A DNA stretch of 64,000 bases, taken from NCBI RefSeq assembly GCF_006542665.1, contig NZ_AP019735.1, positions 2,170,001-2,234,000 of the forward strand. The letters run 5' to 3'. The number at the start of each line of letters is the position of its first letter. Positions within the stretch are counted from its first letter, which is position 1. This stretch comes from Alistipes communis (GTDB lineage Bacteria; Bacteroidota; Bacteroidia; Bacteroidales; Rikenellaceae). The notes beneath the pieces are model-generated. The model worked only from the letters and a program-made list of their open reading frames with translations, was not told where the DNA came from and did not search any database. Of this stretch, positions 55,800 to 64,000 are shown piece by piece. Position numbers and translations under genes: made by a program.

Positions 55800-58256
55800 T
55801 TAGTAGTTCTGCGACGGATCGAAATAATCGCCGTTCTTGTAGCACAGGGCGTTGTCGTTCGTGGCCTCGGGAGCGCTGCCCGGATTGTCCTTGTAGGTAT
55901 CCCATTCGCCGACACGACCTCCCTTGGCGCATTGTGTGACGAGCTTCTTGCCGCTGTAACCGCAGGCCCAACCGGGTCCGTGTTGCGGTTCGCCGGAGGC
56001 GTAGGTGATGTTGGCCAGGATCGTTCCCTTGTTCACGCAACCGACGATCGTCGCCTGATTGTGGCCCACGAAACCTCCCGTACGGCATCCCAGTTGCGAG
56101 AAGACATTGCCGTTGTTGGTGCAGTATTCGATGCGGAGGTTGTTGTTGGTAACCGTACCGCCGACCAGACCGCCCATGCGCTTATAGTTGTAGTAGTCCT
56201 TGCTGCCGCCGTATTGACCGATGGCATCGTCCTGTATCGTTCCGTTGTTGGTCGAGTTGGCGATCACCGTGCCGTTCTCTTCGGTCGTACTGCCGCCCAG
56301 CGTGCCGACCAGACCGCCGCCGCGTCCTGTGGGAGCGCTTATTTCGCCGTTGTTGGTGCAGTAGTTGAGCTTGGTTCCCGCACCGAGCGTGAAGGCGCAA
56401 ATGCCTCCGATGTTCATACCCGTACCCCCGTTGGCTGTGTTGGTGATGCGACCGGTCTTCACATCGCCGTTGTTGATGACGGCGTCGTCTTTCGTTTCGC
56501 CGCCGATGGTCGTGGACTTGATGCATCCGGCGATACCGGCGAGCATCATCAGCGTGGCGTCGGGATTGTCGCCCGTGAGGATCACCGAGACATTGTTGGT
56601 GACGTTGACGATCGTCGATCCTTCGGCGTAACCCGCCAGTGCACCGGCCGATACGACGTTCTGACTCGTACCCGCGAGGGTAATTTGATCCCCTGCGGCG
56701 CCCAGTTTGAGGTTTTTGATCGTAGCGTCCTTTATCGCTCCGAACAGGCCGTGGAGATGGGTCGTCTCGTTCTCGACGTTGAAGGTCCATCGGATTCCCT
56801 TGATCGTGAAACCCTGGCCGTCGAACACGCCCGTGAAGGGGTTTGTCAACGTATTGTAGGAGGGCGATCCGGTGGCCTTGCCCTGTCCGATCGGAGTCCA
56901 TTCGGTAAGTTCCGTCAGATCGATGTCGTTGAGCAGCACCACCTCTCCCGAAGCGTTCTCCCAACGATCCGTGCTTCCGCCGGCGTTGACGGCCTTGGCA
57001 AAGGCCACGAGGTCTGCGCCCGTTGCGATGCCCGGTTCGGTCGGGGTGTCGGGAACGACCGGCGATTGGCGGACGCCGAGCGTTACGGTGATGCCGTAGG
57101 GGCGATTCGAGAATGTGATCGAGCCTTTGCGGTCAGCGCCGCTGTCGTTTTCATAGTAGTCGGCTACGAACGAGTGGGTCGTCGTGACCGTCTCCGCGCG
57201 TGTCTTGGGGGCGGGTTTGAGCCACGACTGACACTCCTCTGCGATCGTTACCTCATAGTCGATGTTGGCCGACACCCTGATGTCGAATTCCGTGAATTCG
57301 CCTTCGAGGGCCACCTCCGCTCCCGTTCCGAACTGCGGATCCCACGTCGGAGGGTCGATCTGGGCCGTTCCATAGGTGAAGAATAATGGTTTGAGAACGG
57401 TATTGCCGCCGGCCGAGGCGATGACGACGACATTGCCCTCTTCGGCATTTTCGTCCAGCTTCACCGAGATCGTACGGGTGTATTTGTCGATTTTCACCGT
57501 TACGTTCCATGCCGTGAAGTAGTCGACATACGCCGTTTCGGCTTCGCTGCCCGCTACGGTGTATTCGATTTCGACCGGTATCGAACGGTCGGGGACGGCC
57601 GTTACGGGAGCTGCATCGAACCGGATGCTCAGGGCTTCGAACACCGGAATCTCGAAGGTGCTTCCGTCGGCGAGCGTGAAGCGGACCATACCGCTCTCTT
57701 CGTCGGTCTCCACCTTCTGGAAGAGGGTGTTGCTGACATCGTTGGCCAGTATGGGATTGCCTTCCTTGTCCGTGAGACGCTGGCCGTCGACGATCCAGAA
57801 TCCTTCGGCATCGATGTCCATCGCGGGAGGTACGCCGCCCACGGGCATCATCTTGCCCTCCTTGTCGAGCAGCCACTGATAGGTCTTGCCGTTGTCGGCG
57901 GTCGTGCGCCAGTAGAGTTTCCCGTCGGTGAATTCGCCGGCACCGACGATCGGAGCGGTTACCACGTCGTCCTGCGTGGCGAGGGTAACGGTCTTCGTTT
58001 CGCCGCCGTGGTCGCGGTAGCTGATGACGTAGTTGCCCTCGTCGTCTTGTTTGAGGTAGGAGATGAAGCTGCTGTTGATCAACGCCGAAAGCGAATTCAT
58101 CTCTTCGTTCAGTCGCTCGACACGCTTTTCGGTCTCCGTGAGTTCCTGCTCGATGGCATCGATGTTTTGCCGCAGCTCTCCGTCGTCGTATTCGTCGCAT
58201 CCCCAAAGAAGAACGAAACATGCGGCGAGCGATATGATGTTCGAAAACTTTCTCAT
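55800..58256 (-). CDS. PL29 N-terminal, BACON-like and GLUG lipoprotein without an enzyme domain
   Basis: This 818-residue lipoprotein has lipobox LLWGC (Cys20), a coiled coil (about 28-60), DUF4988 (about 62-200), a beta domain (to about 298), a BACON-like domain (about 310-400), and a GLUG beta-helix (about 410-795). The last 200 residues align closely with the GLUG module of the next gene upstream, including GRGGGL, KRMGGLVGG, LGCRTGGF and GPGWACGY. The protein stops at the point where that neighbour continues into its glycosidase. It looks like a tandem paralogue serving binding or scaffolding only. Confidence 0.8.
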   Translation of the reverse strand: MRKFSNIISLAACFVLLWGCDEYDDGELRQNIDAIEQELTETEKRVERLNEEMNSLSALINSSFISYLKQDDEGNYVISYRDHGGETKTVTLATQDDVVTAPIVGAGEFTDGKLYWRTTADNGKTYQWLLDKEGKMMPVGGVPPAMDIDAEGFWIVDGQRLTDKEGNPILANDVSNTLFQKVETDEESGMVRFTLADGSTFEIPVFEALSIRFDAAPVTAVPDRSIPVEIEYTVAGSEAETAYVDYFTAWNVTVKIDKYTRTISVKLDENAEEGNVVVIASAGGNTVLKPLFFTYGTAQIDPPTWDPQFGTGAEVALEGEFTEFDIRVSANIDYEVTIAEECQSWLKPAPKTRAETVTTTHSFVADYYENDSGADRKGSITFSNRPYGITVTLGVRQSPVVPDTPTEPGIATGADLVAFAKAVNAGGSTDRWENASGEVVLLNDIDLTELTEWTPIGQGKATGSPSYNTLTNPFTGVFDGQGFTIKGIRWTFNVENETTHLHGLFGAIKDATIKNLKLGAAGDQITLAGTSQNVVSAGALAGYAEGSTIVNVTNNVSVILTGDNPDATLMMLAGIAGCIKSTTIGGETKDDAVINNGDVKTGRITNTANGGTGMNIGGICAFTLGAGTKLNYCTNNGEISAPTGRGGGLVGTLGGSTTEENGTVIANSTNNGTIQDDAIGQYGGSKDYYNYKRMGGLVGGTVTNNNLRIEYCTNNGNVFSQLGCRTGGFVGHNQATIVGCVNKGTILANITYASGEPQHGPGWACGYSGKKLVTQCAKGGRVGEWDTYKDNPGSAPEATNDNALCYKNGDYFDPSQNY

Positions 58257-58276
58257 TTTTCTTGCTGTTTAAGGGA

Positions 58277-61200
58277 TTATTGTTTGATCCGCACGTGGAG
58301 GTAGTTCATGCACGAGCGTTCGCCTTTCGCATCGGACGGCTGGTTGACCACCTTGCCGGCGCCGTCGGTGTAGAGCCACATGGCCGTCGAACCGCCGCCG
58401 TCGAATCTCGTTACGTTCCAGCAGTCGAATTTTTGGGCGATGCGGACCATTTCATAGAATTTTACGCCCATCGAAATCCAGTCCTGACGGCCGTCGATGA
58501 CGAAGAAGCAGACTTTCGTTCCGGCCTTGTCGATGCCCACGTAAGTCATCGGGTCGTATTTGTCTGTGTCGAAACTCTTGTCTTCGCCGTCGACCATGAA
58601 CTGATACATCGTGGAGTTCTGTGTCAGAATCGGGGTCGAGATTCCGTTGACCGTCACGTCTGCGCGGATGCGGAGCGTCGAACCCACGGAGAGTTTTCCG
58701 GCGAGCGTTTCGGCCGTCGCGCCGGTGAGCTGTACGGCCCACTCGTCGAGGGCCGTCAGATAGGGCGCTTCGGCGAGCTCCGTCGAACGACCGTCCGCGA
58801 TCTGGGTTACAGTGGCTTCGAACCAGCCGTCGTTGACCGTCACGGGATTGCCCGACTTGTTTTTCGCGACGACGTAGAGCGCCTTTTTGGAGAGCGTATT
58901 GGTCAGCGAGGGAGCGTCGGGATGGGGTATTTTCTTGTATCGTGCAGTATAGAGGTTGGCTTCTTGCAACGTGCTGCCCGAACGCAGGATCGTGTCGTTG
59001 ATCGAGTGGTATTCGTATTCCGTACCGCCGACTTCGATTTTGCCGGAGAAGGTCTTTTTGCCGCAGCTCACCGTACGATCCTTGAAGAAAGTGAAGGCAT
59101 TCGCATGGTTGGTCAGCGACGTGCGGACGCTCTTGTTGTTGACGAAGTCGGGGCGTCCCTCCTCGATGTGCAGTCCGCGGGGGAATCCGTCATGCGAATT
59201 GAAGAAGCCCGAATTGATGCCGGCGATGATGTTTTGTCCTTCGGCACGCTTCCGGTTGCAGTTTTCCGAGAGTGTCTCGCGGATGTTTTTGCCGTTGTTG
59301 CTGTTGTTGTTGCCGTTGGGATTGGGTACGAGGTCGTCGGCCATCGAGGTGGATATCTCCACGGCGTCGTTCGTCAGGTCGAGTTCCAGTACGTGCATTT
59401 TACGCGGTAGGTTGGTGAATTCGTAGTAGGTGTATTTCACTCCGGGGTGAAGTGCGACGGTCTGTTTGAGCTCCCAATCGTAGTAGGACGGAAGCGTCCA
59501 GTCCACGGTGTTTTCCTCTGTGTCGTAGTTCGAACGTTTGTGACAGACGGCCGAGGTGTGCATGGCTGCGGGAGCCGTCGTCGGGGAGTCTTTGTACGTG
59601 TCGTAATCGCCGACGAATCCGTGTCCGATGCAGTCCGAGATGAGAGATGCACTCTTGTTATAGCCGCAGGCCCATCCGGGACCGTGATAGTCCGAACCGG
59701 CGACGGTCACGTTGCCGATGATGGCGCCGGTGTTCTTGCAGGTGCGGATCGTGCCGGCGTTGTGCCCCGCGAATCCGCCCGTACGGCAGCCGAGGTGCGA
59801 GATGACGTTTCCGGAATTGGTACAGTTCTCGATGATGCACTCCGCCGAGGTCGAACCTCCGACCAGACCGCCCATGCGTTTGATGCCGTATTTGTCCTTC
59901 TGTCCGGCGTACTGTCCGACTGCGTCGTCTTCGACGAGTCCGGCGTTCGTTGAGTTGGCGATGGTTCCCTTCTCGAAAGTTCCGGCCAGCCCTCCGCCGC
60001 GTCCGGAGGGTGCGTTCACGCGTCCGTTGTTGGTGCAGTGACCCATGAAGTTGCCGTCTGTATTTTTGATGTACGCACAGATGCCGGCTACCTGCATGCC
60101 TTTGCCTCCGTTTCCGGTGTTGGCGATCGCTCCTGAGGTGATGTCGCCGTTATTGGTACACCCCGCTTCGGCGGATTGTCCGCCGAGAGTCGTTCCGGAC
60201 ATCTGTCCGACGATGCCGGCAAGCATCACCGGCGTGTCGGCGGGGTCTTCGCCTTCGAACGAGATCGAGACGTTGTTGGCGACGTTTTCGATGACCGATT
60301 CCGTAGCGAACGCCGCTACGCCCGCGATGGCCGTACCGGCTGCGGCAGTCCCCCGGACGATGATCCGATCGCCCGAGCCGCCGACCGTGAGATTCCGGAC
60401 GGAGGCCTGATTCAGTACGCCGAACAGACCGTGCGCCGTCGATTTCGCGGCATCGGCCGTCCATGCGATGTTGCGGATCGTATGGCCTTTGCCGTTGAAC
60501 TTGCCGGAGAAGGGGTGTTCGGTCGTTCCGATGGCGGTCCATTCGGTGATCCCGTTCATGTCGACATCGTCCAGCAGAACGACGTCTCCGGTTTCATCGC
60601 GATAGCGGTCATAGTTGCGCCCCGTATTTACGGCCCGGGCGAATTCGCGCAGGTCGTCCGCGGTTTTGATACCGTAATATTCGGGTTTGGCGCTCGCCGA
60701 CGCCAGACGCACCATGCGGATCAGCACGTTCTCTTGCAGGTCGCAGAGCATCAGAGCGAAGCATCCTTCTTCGAAAGGCGCTTCGAAGGTTACGACGACG
60801 GTTTCGGCCGAGGTGTCGACTACGGCCGCGAGCTGCTCGCAGCGCACTATTTTCAGGATCGCTTCGTCGGCCTTTTCGCCCGTGATCTCGTAACCGATCG
60901 TGAGTGGCTGCGCAACGTCTTCGACGGTGTACTCGTCGTCGAAGGCGGTGTCGCCGATCTTGAAGACGATGTTGAAGGCGTCGAATATCGGTGCGGATAC
61001 GGTCGATCCGTCGCCCAGCGTGAAGATGGCGTTGCCGTTGTCGTCGCGCGAGATTCCTGTGATGAGCGACGTCTGCTTTCCTTCGGCTTTCACCGGGTTT
61101 CCCGACGCATCGGTCAATCGCCGGCCGTTGAGGGTCCAGTAACCCTCTTTGTCGACGGCCATTTCGGGAGTACGCCCCGCAACGGGGATTTTCGAGCCGT

Positions 61201-61591
61201 CGGTGTCTTTCAGAAAATCGGTGTTTCCGTCGACGGTAGTCGTCCAGTAGAGTACGCCGTTCTCCTCTTTCGTACCGAGGATCGGTGCCGAGGAGACGTC
61301 GTCCTTCGTGGCGACGGTGACGCTGTGTTCGATATTGTCGGTCCCCTTGAACCGGATGACGTCGTTGCCCTCGGCGTCCTGCGTGATCGAGGTTATGGCT
61401 CCGCCGTTGACGATGGACGAGAGCAGCCGGATCTGGTCGTTGAGTTGATCGGCCTGTTTTTCGAGTTCCGTGAGTTGGTTGTATATCTCGTCGACCCCTT
61501 TCCACAGGGCGGAGTCGTCGAAGTCGTCGCTGCATCCGCCGCCGAAAAGAAGAGCCGATGCCAAAAGTGATGTTATCAGAGTTCGTTTCAT
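58277..61591 (-). CDS. PL29 N-terminal and GLUG lipoprotein with phosphodiester glycosidase (NAGPA-family) domain
   Basis: This 1104-residue lipoprotein has lipobox FGGGC (Cys20), a coiled coil (about 28-60), DUF4988 (62-200), a beta domain (to about 300) and a GLUG beta-helix (about 306-690). The C-terminal phosphodiester glycosidase domain of the NAGPA/PF09992 type (about 715-1104) has GINSGFF (791-797), YVGIDKAGTKVCFFVIDGRQ and the hallmark RFDGGGSTAMW (1062-1072). NAGPA cleaves sugar-phosphate diesters such as GlcNAc-1-phospho-6-mannose. Bacterial members act on other phosphodiester-linked sugars. Being the first gene after SusC/D, it is the best clue to the substrate: a glycan containing phosphodiester-linked sugar. 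Confidence 0.87.
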   Translation of the reverse strand: MKRTLITSLLASALLFGGGCSDDFDDSALWKGVDEIYNQLTELEKQADQLNDQIRLLSSIVNGGAITSITQDAEGNDVIRFKGTDNIEHSVTVATKDDVSSAPILGTKEENGVLYWTTTVDGNTDFLKDTDGSKIPVAGRTPEMAVDKEGYWTLNGRRLTDASGNPVKAEGKQTSLITGISRDDNGNAIFTLGDGSTVSAPIFDAFNIVFKIGDTAFDDEYTVEDVAQPLTIGYEITGEKADEAILKIVRCEQLAAVVDTSAETVVVTFEAPFEEGCFALMLCDLQENVLIRMVRLASASAKPEYYGIKTADDLREFARAVNTGRNYDRYRDETGDVVLLDDVDMNGITEWTAIGTTEHPFSGKFNGKGHTIRNIAWTADAAKSTAHGLFGVLNQASVRNLTVGGSGDRIIVRGTAAAGTAIAGVAAFATESVIENVANNVSISFEGEDPADTPVMLAGIVGQMSGTTLGGQSAEAGCTNNGDITSGAIANTGNGGKGMQVAGICAYIKNTDGNFMGHCTNNGRVNAPSGRGGGLAGTFEKGTIANSTNAGLVEDDAVGQYAGQKDKYGIKRMGGLVGGSTSAECIIENCTNSGNVISHLGCRTGGFAGHNAGTIRTCKNTGAIIGNVTVAGSDYHGPGWACGYNKSASLISDCIGHGFVGDYDTYKDSPTTAPAAMHTSAVCHKRSNYDTEENTVDWTLPSYYDWELKQTVALHPGVKYTYYEFTNLPRKMHVLELDLTNDAVEISTSMADDLVPNPNGNNNSNNGKNIRETLSENCNRKRAEGQNIIAGINSGFFNSHDGFPRGLHIEEGRPDFVNNKSVRTSLTNHANAFTFFKDRTVSCGKKTFSGKIEVGGTEYEYHSINDTILRSGSTLQEANLYTARYKKIPHPDAPSLTNTLSKKALYVVAKNKSGNPVTVNDGWFEATVTQIADGRSTELAEAPYLTALDEWAVQLTGATAETLAGKLSVGSTLRIRADVTVNGISTPILTQNSTMYQFMVDGEDKSFDTDKYDPMTYVGIDKAGTKVCFFVIDGRQDWISMGVKFYEMVRIAQKFDCWNVTRFDGGGSTAMWLYTDGAGKVVNQPSDAKGERSCMNYLHVRIKQ

Positions 61592-61622
61592 TGTCTTTTG
61601 ATTTTATCGGGTTGCGAAAGCG

Positions 61623-63377
61623 TCAGTCGAAATCGGTGCTGTCGGTCCATCCGGGATTCTGGGTCAGCAGTCCGCCCGTCAGTACGCGCTGGTCGGCCGG
61701 AATGGGCCACAGGTAGTCGCGTTCCTCGTTCCAAGTGTATTTCAGCGTACTCCACGCCACCACGTAACCGCGGTTTTCCGCCATGTCGGAGAGAATGATG
61801 TCCGATCCGATGCGCAGTACCGTCAATCCGTCGGCCGGACTGCTGGTCTGCTTGTCGACATAGAGTTCGAGGTCGTTCCTGCCGTCGCCGTCCATGTCGT
61901 AGAGTCCCGGTCCGGAGAAATAGATTCCGTAGTAGGGGTTGGTTTCGTTGACCAGTTGCGCACCCTCTTTCCAGCGGAACATGTCCCACATGCGCAGCCC
62001 TTCCATCACGAGTTCGATCGTGCGCTCCCGACGGATTTCGAGGATGACTCCCGTGTTTTCGCTTTTGGTGACATTGGGATAGCAGGCCAGGAGGAAGGGA
62101 TCGGGATTGGCGTTGGCAGCGGCCATGTCGAGCCCCTTCATGCCGGCCCGGTCGCGGATTCTGTCGATCGAAATGAGCAGGTCGTCTTTCGTCAGCGTTC
62201 CCAGTTCGGCTTTGGCTTCGGCGTAGTTGAGATAGACCTCCGCCGTACGGAACAACGGCCAGTCGGAGGTGCCTTTCGACGCTCCGCTGTGGGCTGCCGT
62301 CGAGACGAACTTGATAGGTTCGTATCCTGTCATCGCCGTCATGTCGTTCGCCGTGACCGACTCCTCGCCTTTGGCGATGTAGCCCGGACAGAGTACGGTC
62401 TGTGCCATACGGGGGTCGCGTCCGGCGGTCTCTTCGGTGTAGGACATCGTTTCGTGTCCCTCTTTTTCGGTGAAGCGCGAACCGTCGGCCATGAGGTAAT
62501 GGTTCATGAAACGGCGCGTGAAACCTGCTGCGGAGTTGCGGATGTTGAACTGCACGTTGTGGGAGAGATTCAGTCCTTCGAAGTTGTAGATGCGGGCCAG
62601 AATGACCTCTTCCTGTTTGGCGTCGTCGCTGCAAAAGAGATCCCGATAGGGTTCCGTTCCCTCCTTGTAGAGCGAGTAGCCGCTTTCGGAGATGAAGGTC
62701 GATGCGGCGTCGGCGGCCAGTTGCAGATACTTGTCGGCATCGGGCAGATTCCGGTATTTGCGCCACGTGCCTTCGTAGAGGGCGATACGCGATTTGAGAG
62801 CCAGGGCCGACCAACGGGTTACGCGGGCGACATCCTTTTCGCGAGGCAGCATTTCGATTGCGTTTTTGAGGTCGTTCATCACGTGATCCATGATGATGCC
62901 GCGATCTTCGCGGGGCTTTTTCAGCAACTCCTCCTCTTCGGAGCCGATGACCTGCTCGTACCAGGGTACGTCGCCGTAGCGGAGTACCTTCTCGTAGTAG
63001 AAATAGGCGCGGAAGAAGTAGGCCACGCCGTCGTACTTGGTGCGGACGGCTTCGTCGGTGCAGTTATGCGAATTCGCCAGATAGTAGTTGATTTTGCGCA
63101 GGGCGGTCCAGGTCCAACCTTTTTCGTTGGAGGCCATACGGGTTCCCGATATTACGTCGCCCATGCTCTTGTCGACCATATCGTCGGCATTGAGGCCGGC
63201 GGCGTTGTCGGGTGATTCGAGCATCGTATAGAACTGGTTGGTCCACAGCCGCAGATCGGTTTCCGTCTTGAAGAAGGTCTGCGGAGTGACCGTATCTTCG
63301 GGAATAAGGGTCAGGTCGCAGCTGGAACATGCGGCGCCCAGCAGGATCGTTGCCAATATTTTTTGCAGTGTTTTCAT
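61623..63377 (-). CDS. SusD/RagB-family surface ligand-binding lipoprotein (second locus)
   Basis: This 584-residue lipoprotein has a lipobox around LLGAAC (Cys17, another Cys at 20). It opens CDLTLIPEDTVTPQTFFKTE, then FFRAYFYYEKVLRYGDVPWY in the TPR-like region and RRERTIELVMEGLRMWDMFR near the C-terminus, the standard SusD/RagB signatures. It is about 100 residues longer than the SusD at 29.5 kb and not closely related, so the two loci probably bind different substrates. It lies 19 bases after the SusC stop and 31 before the glycosidase gene. Confidence 0.95.
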   Translation of the reverse strand: MKTLQKILATILLGAACSSCDLTLIPEDTVTPQTFFKTETDLRLWTNQFYTMLESPDNAAGLNADDMVDKSMGDVISGTRMASNEKGWTWTALRKINYYLANSHNCTDEAVRTKYDGVAYFFRAYFYYEKVLRYGDVPWYEQVIGSEEEELLKKPREDRGIIMDHVMNDLKNAIEMLPREKDVARVTRWSALALKSRIALYEGTWRKYRNLPDADKYLQLAADAASTFISESGYSLYKEGTEPYRDLFCSDDAKQEEVILARIYNFEGLNLSHNVQFNIRNSAAGFTRRFMNHYLMADGSRFTEKEGHETMSYTEETAGRDPRMAQTVLCPGYIAKGEESVTANDMTAMTGYEPIKFVSTAAHSGASKGTSDWPLFRTAEVYLNYAEAKAELGTLTKDDLLISIDRIRDRAGMKGLDMAAANANPDPFLLACYPNVTKSENTGVILEIRRERTIELVMEGLRMWDMFRWKEGAQLVNETNPYYGIYFSGPGLYDMDGDGRNDLELYVDKQTSSPADGLTVLRIGSDIILSDMAENRGYVVAWSTLKYTWNEERDYLWPIPADQRVLTGGLLTQNPGWTDSTDFD

Positions 63378-63396
63378 CTGTCGTTTTCTTTATGCG

Positions 63397-64000
63397 TTAG
63401 AAGCTGATGTCGACGCCTATGGAAAGCGTTTTGGGATAGGCGTATCCTGTTCCGGAGTTGGCCTTGTTCGTACCGCTCGATCCGGCCAGCTCGGGATCGA
63501 TGGTCTTGTTGTGTTTTTTCAGCGGCGACCAATAGCAGAGGTTTTCACCCGAAAAATAGATGCGGGCGCGGCTGATACCGATTTTGCGAGTGAGATTCTC
63601 GGGTACGGTATAGCCGATCGTGAGATTTTTCAGACGCAGATAGGCGAGATTTTGAAGATAGCGGTCGTTTTTCTCGCCCAACGCACCGCCGGAGTAGGCA
63701 TTGTAGCCGCGCGGACGGGGGAAGTAGGCATTGCGATTATCCTCCGACCAGCAGTTCGAATAAAAGTCCTTGTGGATGAACGAAGTGGGCGGAAAGGCAT
63801 AGGGGCCCCAGAAGTCGAAGGAGGCTTGGTTGGCAGCCGGATACCAGTCGCGACGTCCGATGCCCTGGAAGAAGGCCGATATGTCGAATCCCATCCAGTT
63901 GAAACCCAGCCGGAACGAGTAGTTGTAACGGGGTAGCGAGTTGCCGATGATGCGTTTGTCGCCCGGATCGTCCACGGTGCCCGAACCTTCGGAGATGATG
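63397..64000 (-). CDS. SusC-family TonB-dependent transporter, C-terminal part only
   Basis: Only the last ~200 residues are inside the window; the reading frame stays open through the right edge. An internal GTG gives an apparent start at 63975, but the frame continues upstream (IISEGSGTVDDPGDK). The visible part has LGFNWMGFDISAFFQGIGRR, FSGENLCYW and the terminal strand TLSIGVDISF ending in Phe, as expected for a SusC barrel end. It pairs with the SusD directly downstream. Regulators of this locus are presumably outside the window. Confidence 0.92.
   Translation of the reverse strand, partial: IISEGSGTVDDPGDKRIIGNSLPRYNYSFRLGFNWMGFDISAFFQGIGRRDWYPAANQASFDFWGPYAFPPTSFIHKDFYSNCWSEDNRNAYFPRPRGYNAYSGGALGEKNDRYLQNLAYLRLKNLTIGYTVPENLTRKIGISRARIYFSGENLCYWSPLKKHNKTIDPELAGSSGTNKANSGTGYAYPKTLSIGVDISF

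Overview
The window looks like a chromosomal segment of a GC-rich gut Bacteroidota, most like Alistipes (Rikenellaceae). The genus is an inference. The phylum rests on several features: a type III glutamine synthetase, an LpxC-FabZ fusion, SusC/SusD pairs, an ECF sigma/FecR pair feeding an STN-domain SusC, many SPII lipoproteins, almost no Shine-Dalgarno sites, and Bacteroidota promoters (TTTG, about 19-20 bases, TAnnTTTG). No tRNA, rRNA, insertion sequence, integrase or CRISPR array was recognised.

Region 1 (1-23.7 kb) is mostly housekeeping: glnN, mutA-mutB (methylmalonyl-CoA mutase), a UbiD-type decarboxylase overlapping a helix-hairpin-helix protein, rpsU, and a 1250-residue leucine-rich surface lipoprotein. 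It continues with a histidine acid phosphatase and a GH13 amylase (both minus), an alpha/beta esterase, a DUF3795 protein, a TonB protein, and lpxC/fabZ-lpxA for lipid A. A family of about 60-base repeats forms oppositely oriented doublets on either side of the amylase. A related single copy merges into the ubiD promoter.

Region 2 (24.1-39.7 kb, plus) is a ten-gene SusC/D locus with no glycoside hydrolase or polysaccharide lyase. Its order is ECF sigma, FecR, SusC, SusD, PKD-GDPD lipoprotein, PKD-PQQ propeller lipoprotein, EEP-fold phosphodiesterase with a GLUG-like tail, GDPD lipoprotein, secreted EEP enzyme, and an organophosphate:phosphate antiporter of the GlpT/UhpT family. The gene content points to capture and cleavage of phosphodiesters and import of a phosphorylated product such as glycerol-3-phosphate.

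Region 3 (40.0-46.1 kb, plus) is rimP-nusA-infB behind a perfect promoter and a leader hairpin, followed by a CoA-transferase gene.

Region 4 (46.3-64.0 kb, minus) is a second SusC/D locus, cut by the right edge. Reading in its own direction it has SusC, SusD, a GLUG lipoprotein ending in a phosphodiester glycosidase (NAGPA family), a paralogue without enzyme, a 1412-residue double-GLUG protein ending in a DUF4886 hydrolase, a fimbrillin-like GLUG lipoprotein, a GDPD, an S1/P1 zinc phosphodiesterase and a second GlpT-like antiporter. Regions 2 and 4 are therefore two mirror-facing loci with the same theme and with paralogous GDPD and transporter genes, placed on either side of the rimP-nusA-infB core. 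The two GDPD genes are almost identical at DNA level over about 300 bases, as if recently homogenised. These paired phosphodiester-utilisation loci are the most interesting content of the window.
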